From positions 1 through 51,156 of the forward strand of contig JAWXCM010000208.1 of assembly GCA_034408745.1 (NCBI GenBank): a stretch of DNA of 51,156 bases, in the 5' to 3' direction. A program made the position numbers and the translations under genes. Positions within the stretch are counted from its first letter, which is position 1, and each line of letters starts with the position of its first letter. Origin of the DNA: JAWXCM01 sp034408745 (GTDB taxonomy: Bacteria > Acidobacteriota > Terriglobia > Bryobacterales > Bryobacteraceae). The notes below the pieces were generated by a model that made no database searches, was not told the origin of the DNA, and was given only the letters and a program-made list of their open reading frames with translations. Shown piece after piece: positions 8,951 to 17,768 of this stretch.

Positions 8951-10150
8951 ATGAAGCGCCAATTGACTCGCCGAAGACTGATCGGTAGTAGCGGCGCGCT
9001 GGCTGCAATGCCTGCAGGTCTCGCAGCAGCGTCTGTCCCACAGCGCGATTTCCTGAAAGAACTCGGAGTTCGTCCCATCATCAACGGAGCCGGCGTGTAC
9101 ACTTTCTCCACCGCGTCACTGATGCGGCCGGAGGTCGTTGAGGCGATACGTTCCGTGAGCACAAGGTTCGTCCGCCTGGATGAGTTGCACGATGCGGTGG
9201 GCCAACGGATTGCGAAGATGCTTGGTACACCTGCGGCGATGGTGCCGTCGGGCGCCGCGGCAGGCCTCACGCTGGGCACCGCGGCTGTCCTCACCGGGGA
9301 GGATCCGGACCGCATCCGCCGCATTCCCGACCTCACTGGCATGAAGACGGAGGTGATCGTCCAGAAAACGCACCGGTTTCCCTACGACCATATGGTTCGG
9401 AATTGCGGCGTGCGGCTGATCGAGGTTGAGACGCGGGAAGAGCTCGAGCGTGCGATCAATTCGAAGACGGCGATGCTGCTGTTTTTGAACAAGGCGGCCG
9501 GAGCTGGTAAGGTCGGCATGGAGGAGTTTGTCGCGATTGGCAGACGCCACAACCTGCCGACGATGAACGATTGCGCGGCCGATGTGCCTCCGGTCGAGAA
9601 TTTGCTGAAGCCGATTCGACTCGGCTTCGACATGGTTGTTGTCTCCGGCGGTAAGGCGATTCGGGGTCCGCAGTCGGCTGGAATTCTCGCTGGCCGGGCC
9701 GATCTGATTCGCGCCGCCCGTAAGAATACGTCACCGAATTCCGACACGATTGGGCGCTCATGCAAGGTGAATAAAGAAGAAATGGTCGGCATGATGGTCG
9801 CGCTTGAGTCCTTTCTCAGGGAGGATTATGCGAGCATTTACCGAGGCTGGGAGCGTACGGCCGAATCGATCCGCACCGCAATGACGAAGCTGCCCGGAGT
9901 ACAGGCTGAGATCTTCGTTCCCGAAATCGCGAATCAGTGCCCGCATGTGCGCGCCCGGTGGGATTCGTCGAAGTATCCGGTCTCGACCGCTGCGCTGATG
10001 CAGAAGCTTCGCGATGGCGAGCCGTCGATTGAGCTGGTGCCAGCTCCCTGGGTAGCTGACACTATTGAGATCGCGAGTTGGATGCTGCAGCCCGGCGAAA
10101 CAGATATCGTTATCCGTCGTATTCGAGAAATTCTCACAGGAGGAGCCTGA
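8951..10150 (+). CDS. Tat-exported SelA-like PLP-dependent enzyme (copy 2)
   Basis: A 399-residue paralogue of the 776-1957 gene. The PLP lysine is K235 in S-G-G-K-A-I-R-G-P-Q, and P-T-M-N-D-C-A-A-D precedes it at about 203-211. The frame stays open far upstream, but ATG 8951 is chosen because it gives a twin-arginine leader (L-T-R-R-R-L-I-G-S-S-G-A-L-A-A) directly before the family start (F-L-K-E-L-G-V-R-P-I-I-N-G-A-G). It is followed at 6 bp by the exported RidA gene, then by a class III aminotransferase overlapping by one base. This operon order suggests a PLP-driven deamination whose reactive product is handled by RidA. Substrate unknown. Confidence 0.87.
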   Translation: MKRQLTRRRLIGSSGALAAMPAGLAAASVPQRDFLKELGVRPIINGAGVYTFSTASLMRPEVVEAIRSVSTRFVRLDELHDAVGQRIAKMLGTPAAMVPSGAAAGLTLGTAAVLTGEDPDRIRRIPDLTGMKTEVIVQKTHRFPYDHMVRNCGVRLIEVETREELERAINSKTAMLLFLNKAAGAGKVGMEEFVAIGRRHNLPTMNDCAADVPPVENLLKPIRLGFDMVVVSGGKAIRGPQSAGILAGRADLIRAARKNTSPNSDTIGRSCKVNKEEMVGMMVALESFLREDYASIYRGWERTAESIRTAMTKLPGVQAEIFVPEIANQCPHVRARWDSSKYPVSTAALMQKLRDGEPSIELVPAPWVADTIEIASWMLQPGETDIVIRRIREILTGGA

Positions 10151-10156
10151 CCCCGC

Positions 10157-10603
10157 ATGAAATTCTGGCGAAGAAACTTTTGGATGGCGCTCGGCGCACT
10201 GGCTGTCCCGGCCGCGAGTGCCCAAACCAGTTCCAGCAACAAAAAGAAGACTGTATTTCATCGAGGGGATAAGCCGACCGCCACGCCCCTGTACTCGGAA
10301 ATCATCTCGCACGGTGACCTGATATTCATCAGCGGTCATGGCACGAACAAGGTCAAAGGAATCCGTGAGCAGACTGAGTTCGTGCTGAACGAGATCGAGG
10401 CCTGTCTGAAGACGGCGGGTTCATCAATGAAGAACGCGCTGAAGTGCAATGTGTATCTTTCGAGCCTTGACGACTACAAGGCAATGAACGAAGCATATCT
10501 CGGCAGATTCGGTGCCGAGCCGCCAGTGAGAACCACCGTAGCCGTCGCCGGGATTCCTCTGGACGGGGCTCTGGTAGAGATCGAGGTGATCGCGCACAGG
10601 TAA
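10157..10603 (+). CDS. exported RidA-family enamine/imine deaminase
   Basis: A 148-residue RidA/YjgF-family protein, about 20 residues longer than the cytoplasmic form because of a leader (W-R-R-N-F-W-M-A-L-G-A-L-A-V-P-A-A-S-A-Q). This leader has a twin-arginine pair and an A-S-A cleavage site, so Tat or Sec export is likely. The catalytic arginine is present as R125 in E-P-P-V-R-T-T-V, and the C-terminal E-I-E-V-I-A strand holds the matching glutamates. RidA proteins hydrolyse reactive enamines and imines made by PLP enzymes such as serine/threonine dehydratases. AGGAGG upstream (about 10138-10143) is a good ribosome site. The stop overlaps the next start as TAATG. Export of RidA beside an exported PLP enzyme is the notable point. 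Confidence 0.9.
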   Translation: MKFWRRNFWMALGALAVPAASAQTSSSNKKKTVFHRGDKPTATPLYSEIISHGDLIFISGHGTNKVKGIREQTEFVLNEIEACLKTAGSSMKNALKCNVYLSSLDDYKAMNEAYLGRFGAEPPVRTTVAVAGIPLDGALVEIEVIAHR

Positions 10604-11958
10604 TGGGTTCTCATTCTGAATCTCTCATCTTACGGGCGGCAGACCGCGAGCGGTCCGTACGGGAAAAGACGCGCGGGTCGCTTCAGCGCTTCGAGCGTTC
10701 CGCCCGCACACTGGCGGGCGGAGTATCCAGCGGGCTGCGAAGGAGTGCTCGCCCGTACCCGCTGTTCTTCGATCGCGGGAAGGGAAGTCGGGTATGGGAC
10801 GTCGACGGCAATTCGTACATTGATTTCGGTCTCGCCTGGGGACCGCTGATTCTCGGACATGCGCCGGACTGCATTGCGGACGCGATCAGTGCGCAGGTAC
10901 GAAAAGGGCTCACGTTTGGCGCGCAGCACGACCTGGAGTTTGAAGTATCTGAACTGCTGAACGAGATCATTCCGTGCGCGGACCTCGTTGCATTTGCGAA
11001 CAGCGGTACGGAGATCGTGCTGCTGGCACTGAGGCTCGCCCGCGCGGTCACAGGGCGCATGAAGTACCTGAAGTTCGAGGGCCACTATCACGGCTGGGGA
11101 GACCAGGCTCTGGTCAGCTACCACCCCAATGTCGGTGAGGGTGAAGCCGGTGGGCAGCGTCAGCCCGTACCGGTGGCGAAGGGACAACTTCCTCACGACC
11201 ACGTCGTTGTCGCGGCATGGAACAGCCGTGAGGAGGTGGACCGGGCATTCGCAGACCATCATGGCCAAATCTCCGCGATCTTCTGCGAGCCCCTTCTGGC
11301 GAACAGCGGATGTATTCCGGCGGAGCCTGGTTTCCTGGAATTTCTGCGCGAGACTGCCACGCGGCATAGCGCGCTGCTTATCTTCGATGAGGTCATCACG
11401 GGCCTGCGGCTGGAGCTTGGCGGCGGGCAGACGCGCTATGGCGTCATTCCGGACCTTGCGACGTTTGCGAAAGCCGTTGGTGCCGGGCTGCCGCTTAGCG
11501 TGCTCGCGGGCAGGCGGCAGTACATGCAGCCAATTGCATCGGGAGAGGTGGTGCACGCCGGATCGTTGAACGGCAATCCGGTGGTCCTCTCCGGAGCGAG
11601 GGCTGCGCTTCAGGAGCTGCGAAGTGGCGCGGATACGATTTATCCACGCATGAGAAAGCTCGGCGAGATGCTCGCATCGGGTCTGGTGAAACACCTGCGC
11701 GCGTCAGGGCTTCCGGCTGTGAGTACCGGTGATGGTCCGGTGTTTACGATTCACCTGCAACAGGAAGCGCCCGTGACGTACCGCGATACGCTTGCCGCGG
11801 ACCGGCAGACGTGGTCTGACTTCGTTCTCGCACTGCTGGATGAGAGTGTTCTGGTGTTGCCGGATGGTCGATGGTACATCTCGGCGGCGCATTCGGAAGA
11901 GGATATCGACGAGGCTTTGCAGGCTGCGGAGCGGGCGGCGAGATCGGTCGGTAAGTAG
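10603..11958 (+). CDS. class III PLP aminotransferase, glutamate-1-semialdehyde aminomutase-like
   Basis: 451 residues, fold-type I aminotransferase. The PLP lysine is K290 in D-L-A-T-F-A-K-A-V-G-A-G, the ring-nitrogen aspartate is D262 in F-D-E-V-I-T-G, and the phosphate-binding area is A-N-S-G-T-E. There is no leader, so it is cytoplasmic. It resembles HemL and related aminomutases, but its place at the end of a SelA-like/RidA operon and its translational coupling (TAATG at 10601-10605) argue for a catabolic aminotransferase or aminomutase rather than haem synthesis. A hairpin at the stop codon marks the end of the operon. Confidence 0.85.
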   Translation: MGSHSESLILRAADRERSVREKTRGSLQRFERSARTLAGGVSSGLRRSARPYPLFFDRGKGSRVWDVDGNSYIDFGLAWGPLILGHAPDCIADAISAQVRKGLTFGAQHDLEFEVSELLNEIIPCADLVAFANSGTEIVLLALRLARAVTGRMKYLKFEGHYHGWGDQALVSYHPNVGEGEAGGQRQPVPVAKGQLPHDHVVVAAWNSREEVDRAFADHHGQISAIFCEPLLANSGCIPAEPGFLEFLRETATRHSALLIFDEVITGLRLELGGGQTRYGVIPDLATFAKAVGAGLPLSVLAGRRQYMQPIASGEVVHAGSLNGNPVVLSGARAALQELRSGADTIYPRMRKLGEMLASGLVKHLRASGLPAVSTGDGPVFTIHLQQEAPVTYRDTLAADRQTWSDFVLALLDESVLVLPDGRWYISAAHSEEDIDEALQAAERAARSVGK

Positions 11959-11990
11959 GACGAGGCCGGAATGTTAGTCCGGCCCCGTCC
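11958..11990. terminator. strong bidirectional terminator-like hairpin between convergent genes
   Basis: A 13-base arm at 11958-11970 pairs with 11978-11990 with one mismatch and a 7-base loop; the inner GGCCGGA/TCCGGCC is perfect. It lies between the stop of the aminotransferase (+) and the stop of the TonB receptor (-). No U-tract is seen on either side, so it may slow or protect transcripts rather than act as a classical intrinsic terminator. Confidence 0.6.
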
Positions 11991-11995
11991 GGCAA

Positions 11996-14900
11996 TTACC
12001 AGAGCAGCTTGAGGCCGAACTGGATGTTTCGCATGGGTGCGATCAGGCTGGTGATTGCTCCCGGGCCGCTGGTAATTCCAGCTTGCGACGGGAATGTAAT
12101 GGCGCCGCCGGCAGCGCGTTGCGGAAGGAAGCCTCCCCCGGTATTCAGACCGCGGTTCGGAACGTTGAACTGCGGAGTGTTGAACACGTTGAAGAATTCG
12201 CTGCGGAACTGAAGCTTTGCACGCTCAGTGATCTTGAAGTTCTTGAACAACGAAGCGTCCACGTTCTTGAAGCCCGGTCCTTCCAGGATGCCGGTACCCG
12301 AATTGCCATAGTGGCAGCGTTCCTGGAGTGCGGAACTCGAACAGCTAACCAGCTGGAAAGCGTCCGGATTGAACCACTGATTTACGGTCGGATTGTCCAG
12401 TTTGCCGCTGCCGATACGGTCGGGCCTGACCGGGGCATTACCCGTATTGATGATGTTGCCCTGCGTGACAGTAAAGGGCAGTCCCGAGCGAAGCGTTATG
12501 ATGCCGTTCGCCTGCCAGCCGGCGAACACAGCGCCCGCGATGCCGGACGACAGCATCTTCGGCGCCGGCAGATCGTAGATGAAGCTGGAGACGGCAACGT
12601 GCGAAGCATCGAAGCCGACACGGCCTTTCTCTGATGCGCGGTCGAACTTGTTTTGATAGGTATTTGAGTTGATGCCGTCGCCTTCATTGCGTCCATAACC
12701 CTGCATGAGGGTCTTCGACCAGGTGTAAGCGAAGGTGAGCACAACGCCGTGTGAGTAGCGTTTGCGGAGGCTGACCTGAAGTCCGTCGTACCAGGAATTG
12801 CCACCGCTGTCGAGGAAGCGGATTCGCGACAACGGCCGGGTGACGCCCTTGTCGACGATGAACGGATAGGGCCGACGGCTTTGGATGGTGTCCGTTGCAC
12901 CGGATGGAATGAACGGGTCGGGATTATTCAGCTCGATCGTGTTGTCGAGGTGTGTCGTCTTACTGCCGACATAGCCGACCGATATCGTAGCGTCCCAGGG
13001 CAGCCGCCGCTGGATGTCGAAGCTCCACTGGGCGACGTACGGCTGGAAGTTGTCCAGAGTAAGAACATTGGCGTTCGTCAACGACGTCGGACTTGGTGTT
13101 CCAAATGGATTGCTGAAATTGTAGACCGGCGCACCAGGAACAAACACCCCGTTTGATATCGTATTCGCGAAACTCGAGCTGCCTGACAGCGGCGGGTTCA
13201 GGTTCAGGATCGAGTAATTATTCAACTGGTGCACGTTATAGTAGATCCCGAACGCGGAGCGGATCACCCAGGAATCCGTGAGCCGGTATGCGAGGCCGAT
13301 GCGAGGCATGAACTGTTTCTTCGAAGCCTTGTAGAACTGGTACACGGTTCGAATATCGGCTGGGACGTACTCGGGCGGCCTATTCCTGCCGTTCCGCCAT
13401 TCGGCGCTGCGCCACAATCCCTGCACGTCGGTCGCAGGGCTGTTGTACTCCCACCGCAACCCCAGGTTGAGGGTCAGCCGGCGGAAGGGCTTCCAGTCGT
13501 CATTGATATAGAGAGCGCTCCGATGCTGGAGGATGTCCGTAAGAGGCAACCCTTCCGGAGAATCCGTGGATGTTGGCGCGCCGAGCAGAAATGCCGCGAC
13601 CGAACTTCCCGAGACGTTCCCGGCGAAATTGAATCCTCCGCGAGGTACATTGGCTGCGCCCCGGAACAGCGTAACTCTGCGGTAATCGAAGCCGGCTTTG
13701 ATCGTGTGGGCGCCAGTGGTTATCGCCACGTTGTCGTTGATCTGGTACACGCGGTTTCGATCAAAACCATTGCCGCCGTCACGCTCGGCCGGGCTGAAGA
13801 ATCCCTGGATATTCATCGCCGGGATACCGACCTCGCGCGACGTCAGGGGCCGGTTTCCGTCGGTCAGTACGTTGAAGCCACGGATTCCGATACCTTCGAG
13901 CGTGAAATTCGTATTCGCGCGTGGATTGAAGCTGTCGTCGCGCGACTCCGAGATTCCAAAACGAGCCTCATTGACGATCGTCGGTGAAAACAGGTGGAGC
14001 CACTGCGTGGCAAGGTTGTTGTTTCGACCTTCCACAAGATAGCTAAAGGCGGGATTGTTCGTAATACTGAAATACTTCGGAATATTGCTTGCGTACCGCG
14101 CAAACACCTTGTCATTCGCGCTAAAGGAATGGTCGATCTTAACAAAGTACTGATTGTCGTCAATCGAGTTTGTTCCCGGATTGCGGAAGTTGATGCCGGT
14201 TATCGGATCAGACAGGTCGTTCTGGGCGCGAGGGAAAAATTCCAGCAAAGCCTTTGCGGTCGGTGAGATCCGGCTTGACGGGATGATGTTCCCGGGAAAC
14301 GGTGTCGGACTGGCGGGATCCGACGACGGATCGAAGAGCTGGATGGCGGGGAGCGCGGCTCCGGCTGCACTGCGTCGATTCAGGAGTGCGCTGAAGTCGC
14401 CGTTACGGAAAGCATCGCTCGGCACAAGTGCCGTAGCGATGGCACCAGGTTCGCGACGGCGCCGGCCTTCGTAGTTGAAGTTGAAGAACGTTTTGTTTCT
14501 TCCGTTATACAGTTTCGGAATCATGACCGGCCCGCCGACCACAAACCCAAACTGATTCTGACGAAGCGACGTTTTCTTCACCCGCGGCTGCCCTGCGGGC
14601 GTGAAGTAGTTTTGGAAAAAGTTTTCCGCGTCCAACTTGTCATTGCGAAGGAAGTTATACGCCGAGCCATGGAGGTCATTTGTGCCCGACCGCATCACCA
14701 TCACAAGCTGCGCGCCTGAGTTGAACCCGTACTCGGCGGAGTAGCTGCCCGAGATCACTCGAACCTCTTCCATGGCCTCCGGCGAAGGGGAGAACGGCAC
14801 CGTGTTCACGCGAGCCTCGGTGGCGACAACGCCATCAAGGGTTGCGTGCTGGCTCACCTCGCGCTGCCCGTTTGCAATGATGGCGATTGTCTGTCCGGGG

Positions 14901-15439
14901 ATCGGCACACCACCACCGCCTCCCGACTGGCCATCGTAGCCATGCCGCGACCCGAACGATACGCCCGGATTTAGCACAGCGAAATTGCCGACATTTCGGC
15001 CGTTCATCGGAAGTTCAACCAGCCGTCTTTGCTCCACAGTGCCACCGATCGAGGCCTCGTCGGTCTGGAGGTTGGCAGCCTCCGCGGTGACGGTCACGCG
15101 CTCCGACTGTGAGCCCACCTGAAGGTGGAAATCAACGCGAAACTTATCGTTTACCTGAAGCGTGATTCCTTTCCGGGTTTCACCCTTGAAGCCTGGCTGA
15201 TCGACACTTACCTGATACTCGCCGATGTCGAGCAAAGGAAATGCGTAATCGCCTGTGTCTGTAGTTACCGTGTTTGAAGCAACACGCGTGTTGACGTTGG
15301 TAGCCGTGACCTTTGCTCCGGCAATGGAAGCACTGGAAGCATCGGTGACTGTGCCAAGAATCGAAGTAGATGTGGTCTGAGCGAGAGCAATGCTCACTGA
15401 TACGACATACGCGATACCGAGCAGGTAAGAGCGTTTCAT
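11996..15439 (-). CDS. TonB-dependent receptor with carboxypeptidase-regulatory (Oar-like) domain, copy 1
   Basis: A 1147-residue outer-membrane protein. The start at 15439 is supported by a strong AGGAGG site 8-9 bases upstream and a Sec signal (M-K-R-S-Y-L-L-G-I-A-Y-V-V-S-V-S-I-A-L-A). Residues about 25-105 form the CarboxypepD-regulatory beta-sandwich (S-I-L-G-T-V-T-D-A-S, G-D-Y-A-F-P, Y-Q-V-S-V). A plug with P-M-N-G-R-N and S-A-E-Y-G follows, then a long beta-barrel ending in F-G-L-K-L-L-W. Such receptors import large or scarce substrates in Acidobacteriota. It faces the catabolic cluster across a hairpin and is the obvious candidate uptake system for it. TATACT, read on the minus strand at 15503-15508, is a possible -10 element. 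No TonB box was recognised. Confidence 0.9.
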   Translation of the reverse strand: MKRSYLLGIAYVVSVSIALAQTTSTSILGTVTDASSASIAGAKVTATNVNTRVASNTVTTDTGDYAFPLLDIGEYQVSVDQPGFKGETRKGITLQVNDKFRVDFHLQVGSQSERVTVTAEAANLQTDEASIGGTVEQRRLVELPMNGRNVGNFAVLNPGVSFGSRHGYDGQSGGGGGVPIPGQTIAIIANGQREVSQHATLDGVVATEARVNTVPFSPSPEAMEEVRVISGSYSAEYGFNSGAQLVMVMRSGTNDLHGSAYNFLRNDKLDAENFFQNYFTPAGQPRVKKTSLRQNQFGFVVGGPVMIPKLYNGRNKTFFNFNYEGRRRREPGAIATALVPSDAFRNGDFSALLNRRSAAGAALPAIQLFDPSSDPASPTPFPGNIIPSSRISPTAKALLEFFPRAQNDLSDPITGINFRNPGTNSIDDNQYFVKIDHSFSANDKVFARYASNIPKYFSITNNPAFSYLVEGRNNNLATQWLHLFSPTIVNEARFGISESRDDSFNPRANTNFTLEGIGIRGFNVLTDGNRPLTSREVGIPAMNIQGFFSPAERDGGNGFDRNRVYQINDNVAITTGAHTIKAGFDYRRVTLFRGAANVPRGGFNFAGNVSGSSVAAFLLGAPTSTDSPEGLPLTDILQHRSALYINDDWKPFRRLTLNLGLRWEYNSPATDVQGLWRSAEWRNGRNRPPEYVPADIRTVYQFYKASKKQFMPRIGLAYRLTDSWVIRSAFGIYYNVHQLNNYSILNLNPPLSGSSSFANTISNGVFVPGAPVYNFSNPFGTPSPTSLTNANVLTLDNFQPYVAQWSFDIQRRLPWDATISVGYVGSKTTHLDNTIELNNPDPFIPSGATDTIQSRRPYPFIVDKGVTRPLSRIRFLDSGGNSWYDGLQVSLRKRYSHGVVLTFAYTWSKTLMQGYGRNEGDGINSNTYQNKFDRASEKGRVGFDASHVAVSSFIYDLPAPKMLSSGIAGAVFAGWQANGIITLRSGLPFTVTQGNIINTGNAPVRPDRIGSGKLDNPTVNQWFNPDAFQLVSCSSSALQERCHYGNSGTGILEGPGFKNVDASLFKNFKITERAKLQFRSEFFNVFNTPQFNVPNRGLNTGGGFLPQRAAGGAITFPSQAGITSGPGAITSLIAPMRNIQFGLKLLW

Positions 15440-15583
15440 ACGGAAGACCTCCTGATGACAGCGCAAGATTCGGTCACATCGTGTCATGGATGGATTAGAC
15501 GGAGTATACAACGATCTGGCATTCCCGTTTCGGGTTGGTTACAAGTCCAGGCCCGCGAGGCTTCTTCCTGGCCCGACTGGTGT

Positions 15584-16108
15584 CTACAGCTTCCTGACCA
15601 GAAGCATCTTCACGCTGCTAACCTTCCGGCCGTCCACCATCGTCGCGTCCGACGTCTCCGCCCACCTGCCCTGTTCGTCGACCTTCATCACGTCCAGCAC
15701 AGTTACAGGACCCGAGGTGAAGCCCCACTCAAACGATTTGTCGCCGACCTTCAGCACCGCCTCGACAACATGGCCGTCATTCCAGGCCCGGATGGTGTAT
15801 TTACCGCTGGCTGGATCGAAACTCACGACGGCGAGCGCGTTGAAAACCACCTTCCCCGCCTCGTCACGTCCGGTGCCCTCGATCAGCATGAGGATTCCGC
15901 CCAGCTTGTACTGGATCTCTTCCGTCTGCTGGATCTGAATTTCCTTACCCGCCTGAGAGACTGTTGTGGGACCGGACCAGGTTCCGGCAAGGAAACGGAG
16001 CTTTTCCATACCCGCCTTCTGTGCTGGCGCCGGATCGGGCCGCCCCTGGGCGACTGCGGCCGATATGGTCAGAATGGCAAGCGCAAAAGCATAGCTAAAG
16101 ATTCGCAT
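15584..16108 (-). CDS. secreted DUF1579-like small beta-barrel protein
   Basis: 174 residues with a Sec signal peptide (M-R-I-F-S-Y-A-F-A-L-A-I-L-T-I-S-A-A-V-A). The mature part starts with the lipocalin-like signature F-L-A-G-T-W-S-G, then alternating strands (T-E-E-I-Q-Y-K-L-G-G, Y-T-I-R-A-W-N-D-G-H-V) and a V-L-D-V-M-K-V-D-E-Q-G-R-W segment. This fits the DUF1579/lipocalin-like group, which lacks a firm function. It is a monocistronic gene between the TonB receptor and an AraC regulator. Ligand binding is possible but not shown. Confidence 0.75.
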   Translation of the reverse strand: MRIFSYAFALAILTISAAVAQGRPDPAPAQKAGMEKLRFLAGTWSGPTTVSQAGKEIQIQQTEEIQYKLGGILMLIEGTGRDEAGKVVFNALAVVSFDPASGKYTIRAWNDGHVVEAVLKVGDKSFEWGFTSGPVTVLDVMKVDEQGRWAETSDATMVDGRKVSSVKMLLVRKL

Positions 16109-16162
16109 CCGACCACTGTAGCCGGATACCGACGGCGAGTATTGGACAAAAATGACACGCGC

Positions 16163-16939
16163 TCAGCCGATCACCCGCAGGTGCTCGATGCGCCGCAGAT
16201 ATTCGTGGACCAGCCGGGGTGGCCATCCGTAGATGTCTCGAAATTCGCGGGACAGGTGCGCCTGATCCGCGAAACCAGCGTCGGCTGACAGCCCCGCCCA
16301 CTGCGGATCTTCCGACACAACCGCCCGGAGGCAGGTGGAACGCATCCGGCGGACCCGGGCGAACTCCTTCGGGGTCAGCCCCGACGCCTCGTGGAATCGG
16401 CGCAGAGCCTGGCGGTAGCTGAGGTTGAGCCCCTCGGTCAGGTCCGACACCGGCGCCATACCTTCAGACTCGATGATCCTGCGAGTCAGTTTCGCAACCA
16501 CCGGATCAGGACCGTGCCAGCCAACCTTCCGGGCCCACCCAGGCAGCAAGGCATCGAGCCCCGAAAGTCCCGAGGTCTGCATCACGCTGGCGAAATCGGT
16601 GTCCGGGAACGGGCGCAGTTGATCGCGAATCGAACGTACGTCGATCCCCAGCAGCGGCCCCGCGGCGCCAGGGAGAAATCGAACGCCGGTATACTCGCAG
16701 CCCGCTTCGACCATGACGCGCAGTGCTGCCAGCCGCGGCCCCATCAGGACGGCCCTGCTCGCAGGTAGCCAGCATAAGTTGACGGCACCATCCGGTGGGA
16801 CGGTGTGTAGCATCGAAGCGGGCTGGTGCGACGCCGGCAGCGCGAAGCGCCAGTAGGAAACCGCGTTCGTCAGTTGCGGGGCAGGGGCAAACTCCTCGTA
16901 GACCACAGCCCGTTCACGTCGTTTCCAGCACCGTCGCAC
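16163..16939 (-). CDS. AraC-family transcriptional regulator
   Basis: 258 residues if read from GTG 16939, which overlaps the dioxygenase gene by 26 bp; a GTG at 16906 (V-V-Y-E-E-F) is an attractive alternative start. The N-terminal half is a DUF6597-type sensing domain (S-Y-W-R-F, then V-P-P-D-G-A-V-N-L-C-W). The C-terminal AraC double helix-turn-helix spans about 165-250, with L-S-Y-R-Q-A-L-R-R-F-H, P-K-E-F-A-R-V-R-R-M and the second-helix region F-A-D-Q-A-H-L-S-R-E-F. The gene follows the dioxygenase and DUF885 genes on the same strand, so it may regulate them. Confidence 0.85.
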   Translation of the reverse strand: MRRCWKRRERAVVYEEFAPAPQLTNAVSYWRFALPASHQPASMLHTVPPDGAVNLCWLPASRAVLMGPRLAALRVMVEAGCEYTGVRFLPGAAGPLLGIDVRSIRDQLRPFPDTDFASVMQTSGLSGLDALLPGWARKVGWHGPDPVVAKLTRRIIESEGMAPVSDLTEGLNLSYRQALRRFHEASGLTPKEFARVRRMRSTCLRAVVSEDPQWAGLSADAGFADQAHLSREFRDIYGWPPRLVHEYLRRIEHLRVIG

Positions 16940-17756
16940 TCGAGTCGCGGTTCGGGTCCAGGAAAGCGAGTCCCGCGCTCGAGTCGCCGAACCGGCGGGC
17001 GCCGGCTTCCCGGATCGCCGAGTCCGGTACCACTGAGAGTGGCGTATATCGTGGATGGTGCGATTCTTTGTACGGATCGTTGCGGGCTGCGTTGTAGCAG
17101 CAGATCATCGACCACCGCGGATTCTCCGACTTATTCTGGTCCGAGCGGTGGAGCAGGTTAGCGTCGAAGAAAACAGTGTCGCCCGGCTCCATCTCCACAT
17201 ACACCAGTGGAAGCCTTTTGAGTATCTCATCCACGCGTTCGAGGTTAGCTCCCGCCTGATCGCCAGTAAGTACGTGGTCGATGCGGCCGAGTTTGTGCGA
17301 GCCCTCAATCACCTGCAGGCAGCCGTTCTCCCGCGTGGCCGGGTCGATGGCGATGAAGGCGCTGGTCAGCAGCGGGAACAGTACCCCGTTCTGATACCAG
17401 TAACCGTAATCCTGATGCCAGGCCCACGCGCCGCCCACTCTGGCATCCTTCATGATCATCTTCGAGTGGTAGTGGTACACCTCGCCGCCCAGCAGCGATT
17501 CGGCCGACTTTACCATCGACTCGCACCGCGCGACCATCCCGTAGATCGTGTCTCCAGGGTGGTTCCACAACGAGAGCCGGACACTGCCGCCCTCGCCGTC
17601 GCCGCGAGCGAACGAGTGCTTGTCGAGTTCCCGGTCTTCCCGGGCAGCCGTGCGCAGCATCGTGATGTCAGCGGGATCGAAGAAGCCGCGCGCCAGGTAA
17701 AAGCCCCGCTCGTGATACTCGGCGACAGCGGCTGCAGGCAGAGGTTGATAGGACAT
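16914..17756 (-). CDS. phytanoyl-CoA dioxygenase family Fe(II)/2-oxoglutarate oxygenase
   Basis: 280 residues. The facial triad is visible as H114 and D116 in A-W-H-Q-D-Y-G-Y-W-Y and H203 in L-L-H-R-S-D-Q-N, with R214 in E-N-P-R-W as the 2-oxoglutarate-binding arginine. No signal peptide, so it is cytoplasmic. The family hydroxylates varied small molecules, including ectoine and fatty acyl-CoA; the substrate here cannot be read from sequence. It sits 12 bp after the DUF885 lipoprotein gene and overlaps the AraC gene, forming a three-gene minus-strand unit. Confidence 0.88.
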   Translation of the reverse strand: MSYQPLPAAAVAEYHERGFYLARGFFDPADITMLRTAAREDRELDKHSFARGDGEGGSVRLSLWNHPGDTIYGMVARCESMVKSAESLLGGEVYHYHSKMIMKDARVGGAWAWHQDYGYWYQNGVLFPLLTSAFIAIDPATRENGCLQVIEGSHKLGRIDHVLTGDQAGANLERVDEILKRLPLVYVEMEPGDTVFFDANLLHRSDQNKSENPRWSMICCYNAARNDPYKESHHPRYTPLSVVPDSAIREAGARRFGDSSAGLAFLDPNRDSSATVLETT

Positions 17757-17768
17757 GTCGATAACTCC

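Noticed and set aside
776..10150. Reading the two SelA-like genes as selenocysteine synthase
   Set aside because: Both have Tat leaders, no selB, selD or tRNA-Sec is present, and the neighbourhood is catabolic.
10603..11958. Naming the class III aminotransferase hemL
   Set aside because: Operon context with SelA-like and RidA genes points to catabolism, and similarity at the family level alone cannot separate aminomutases.
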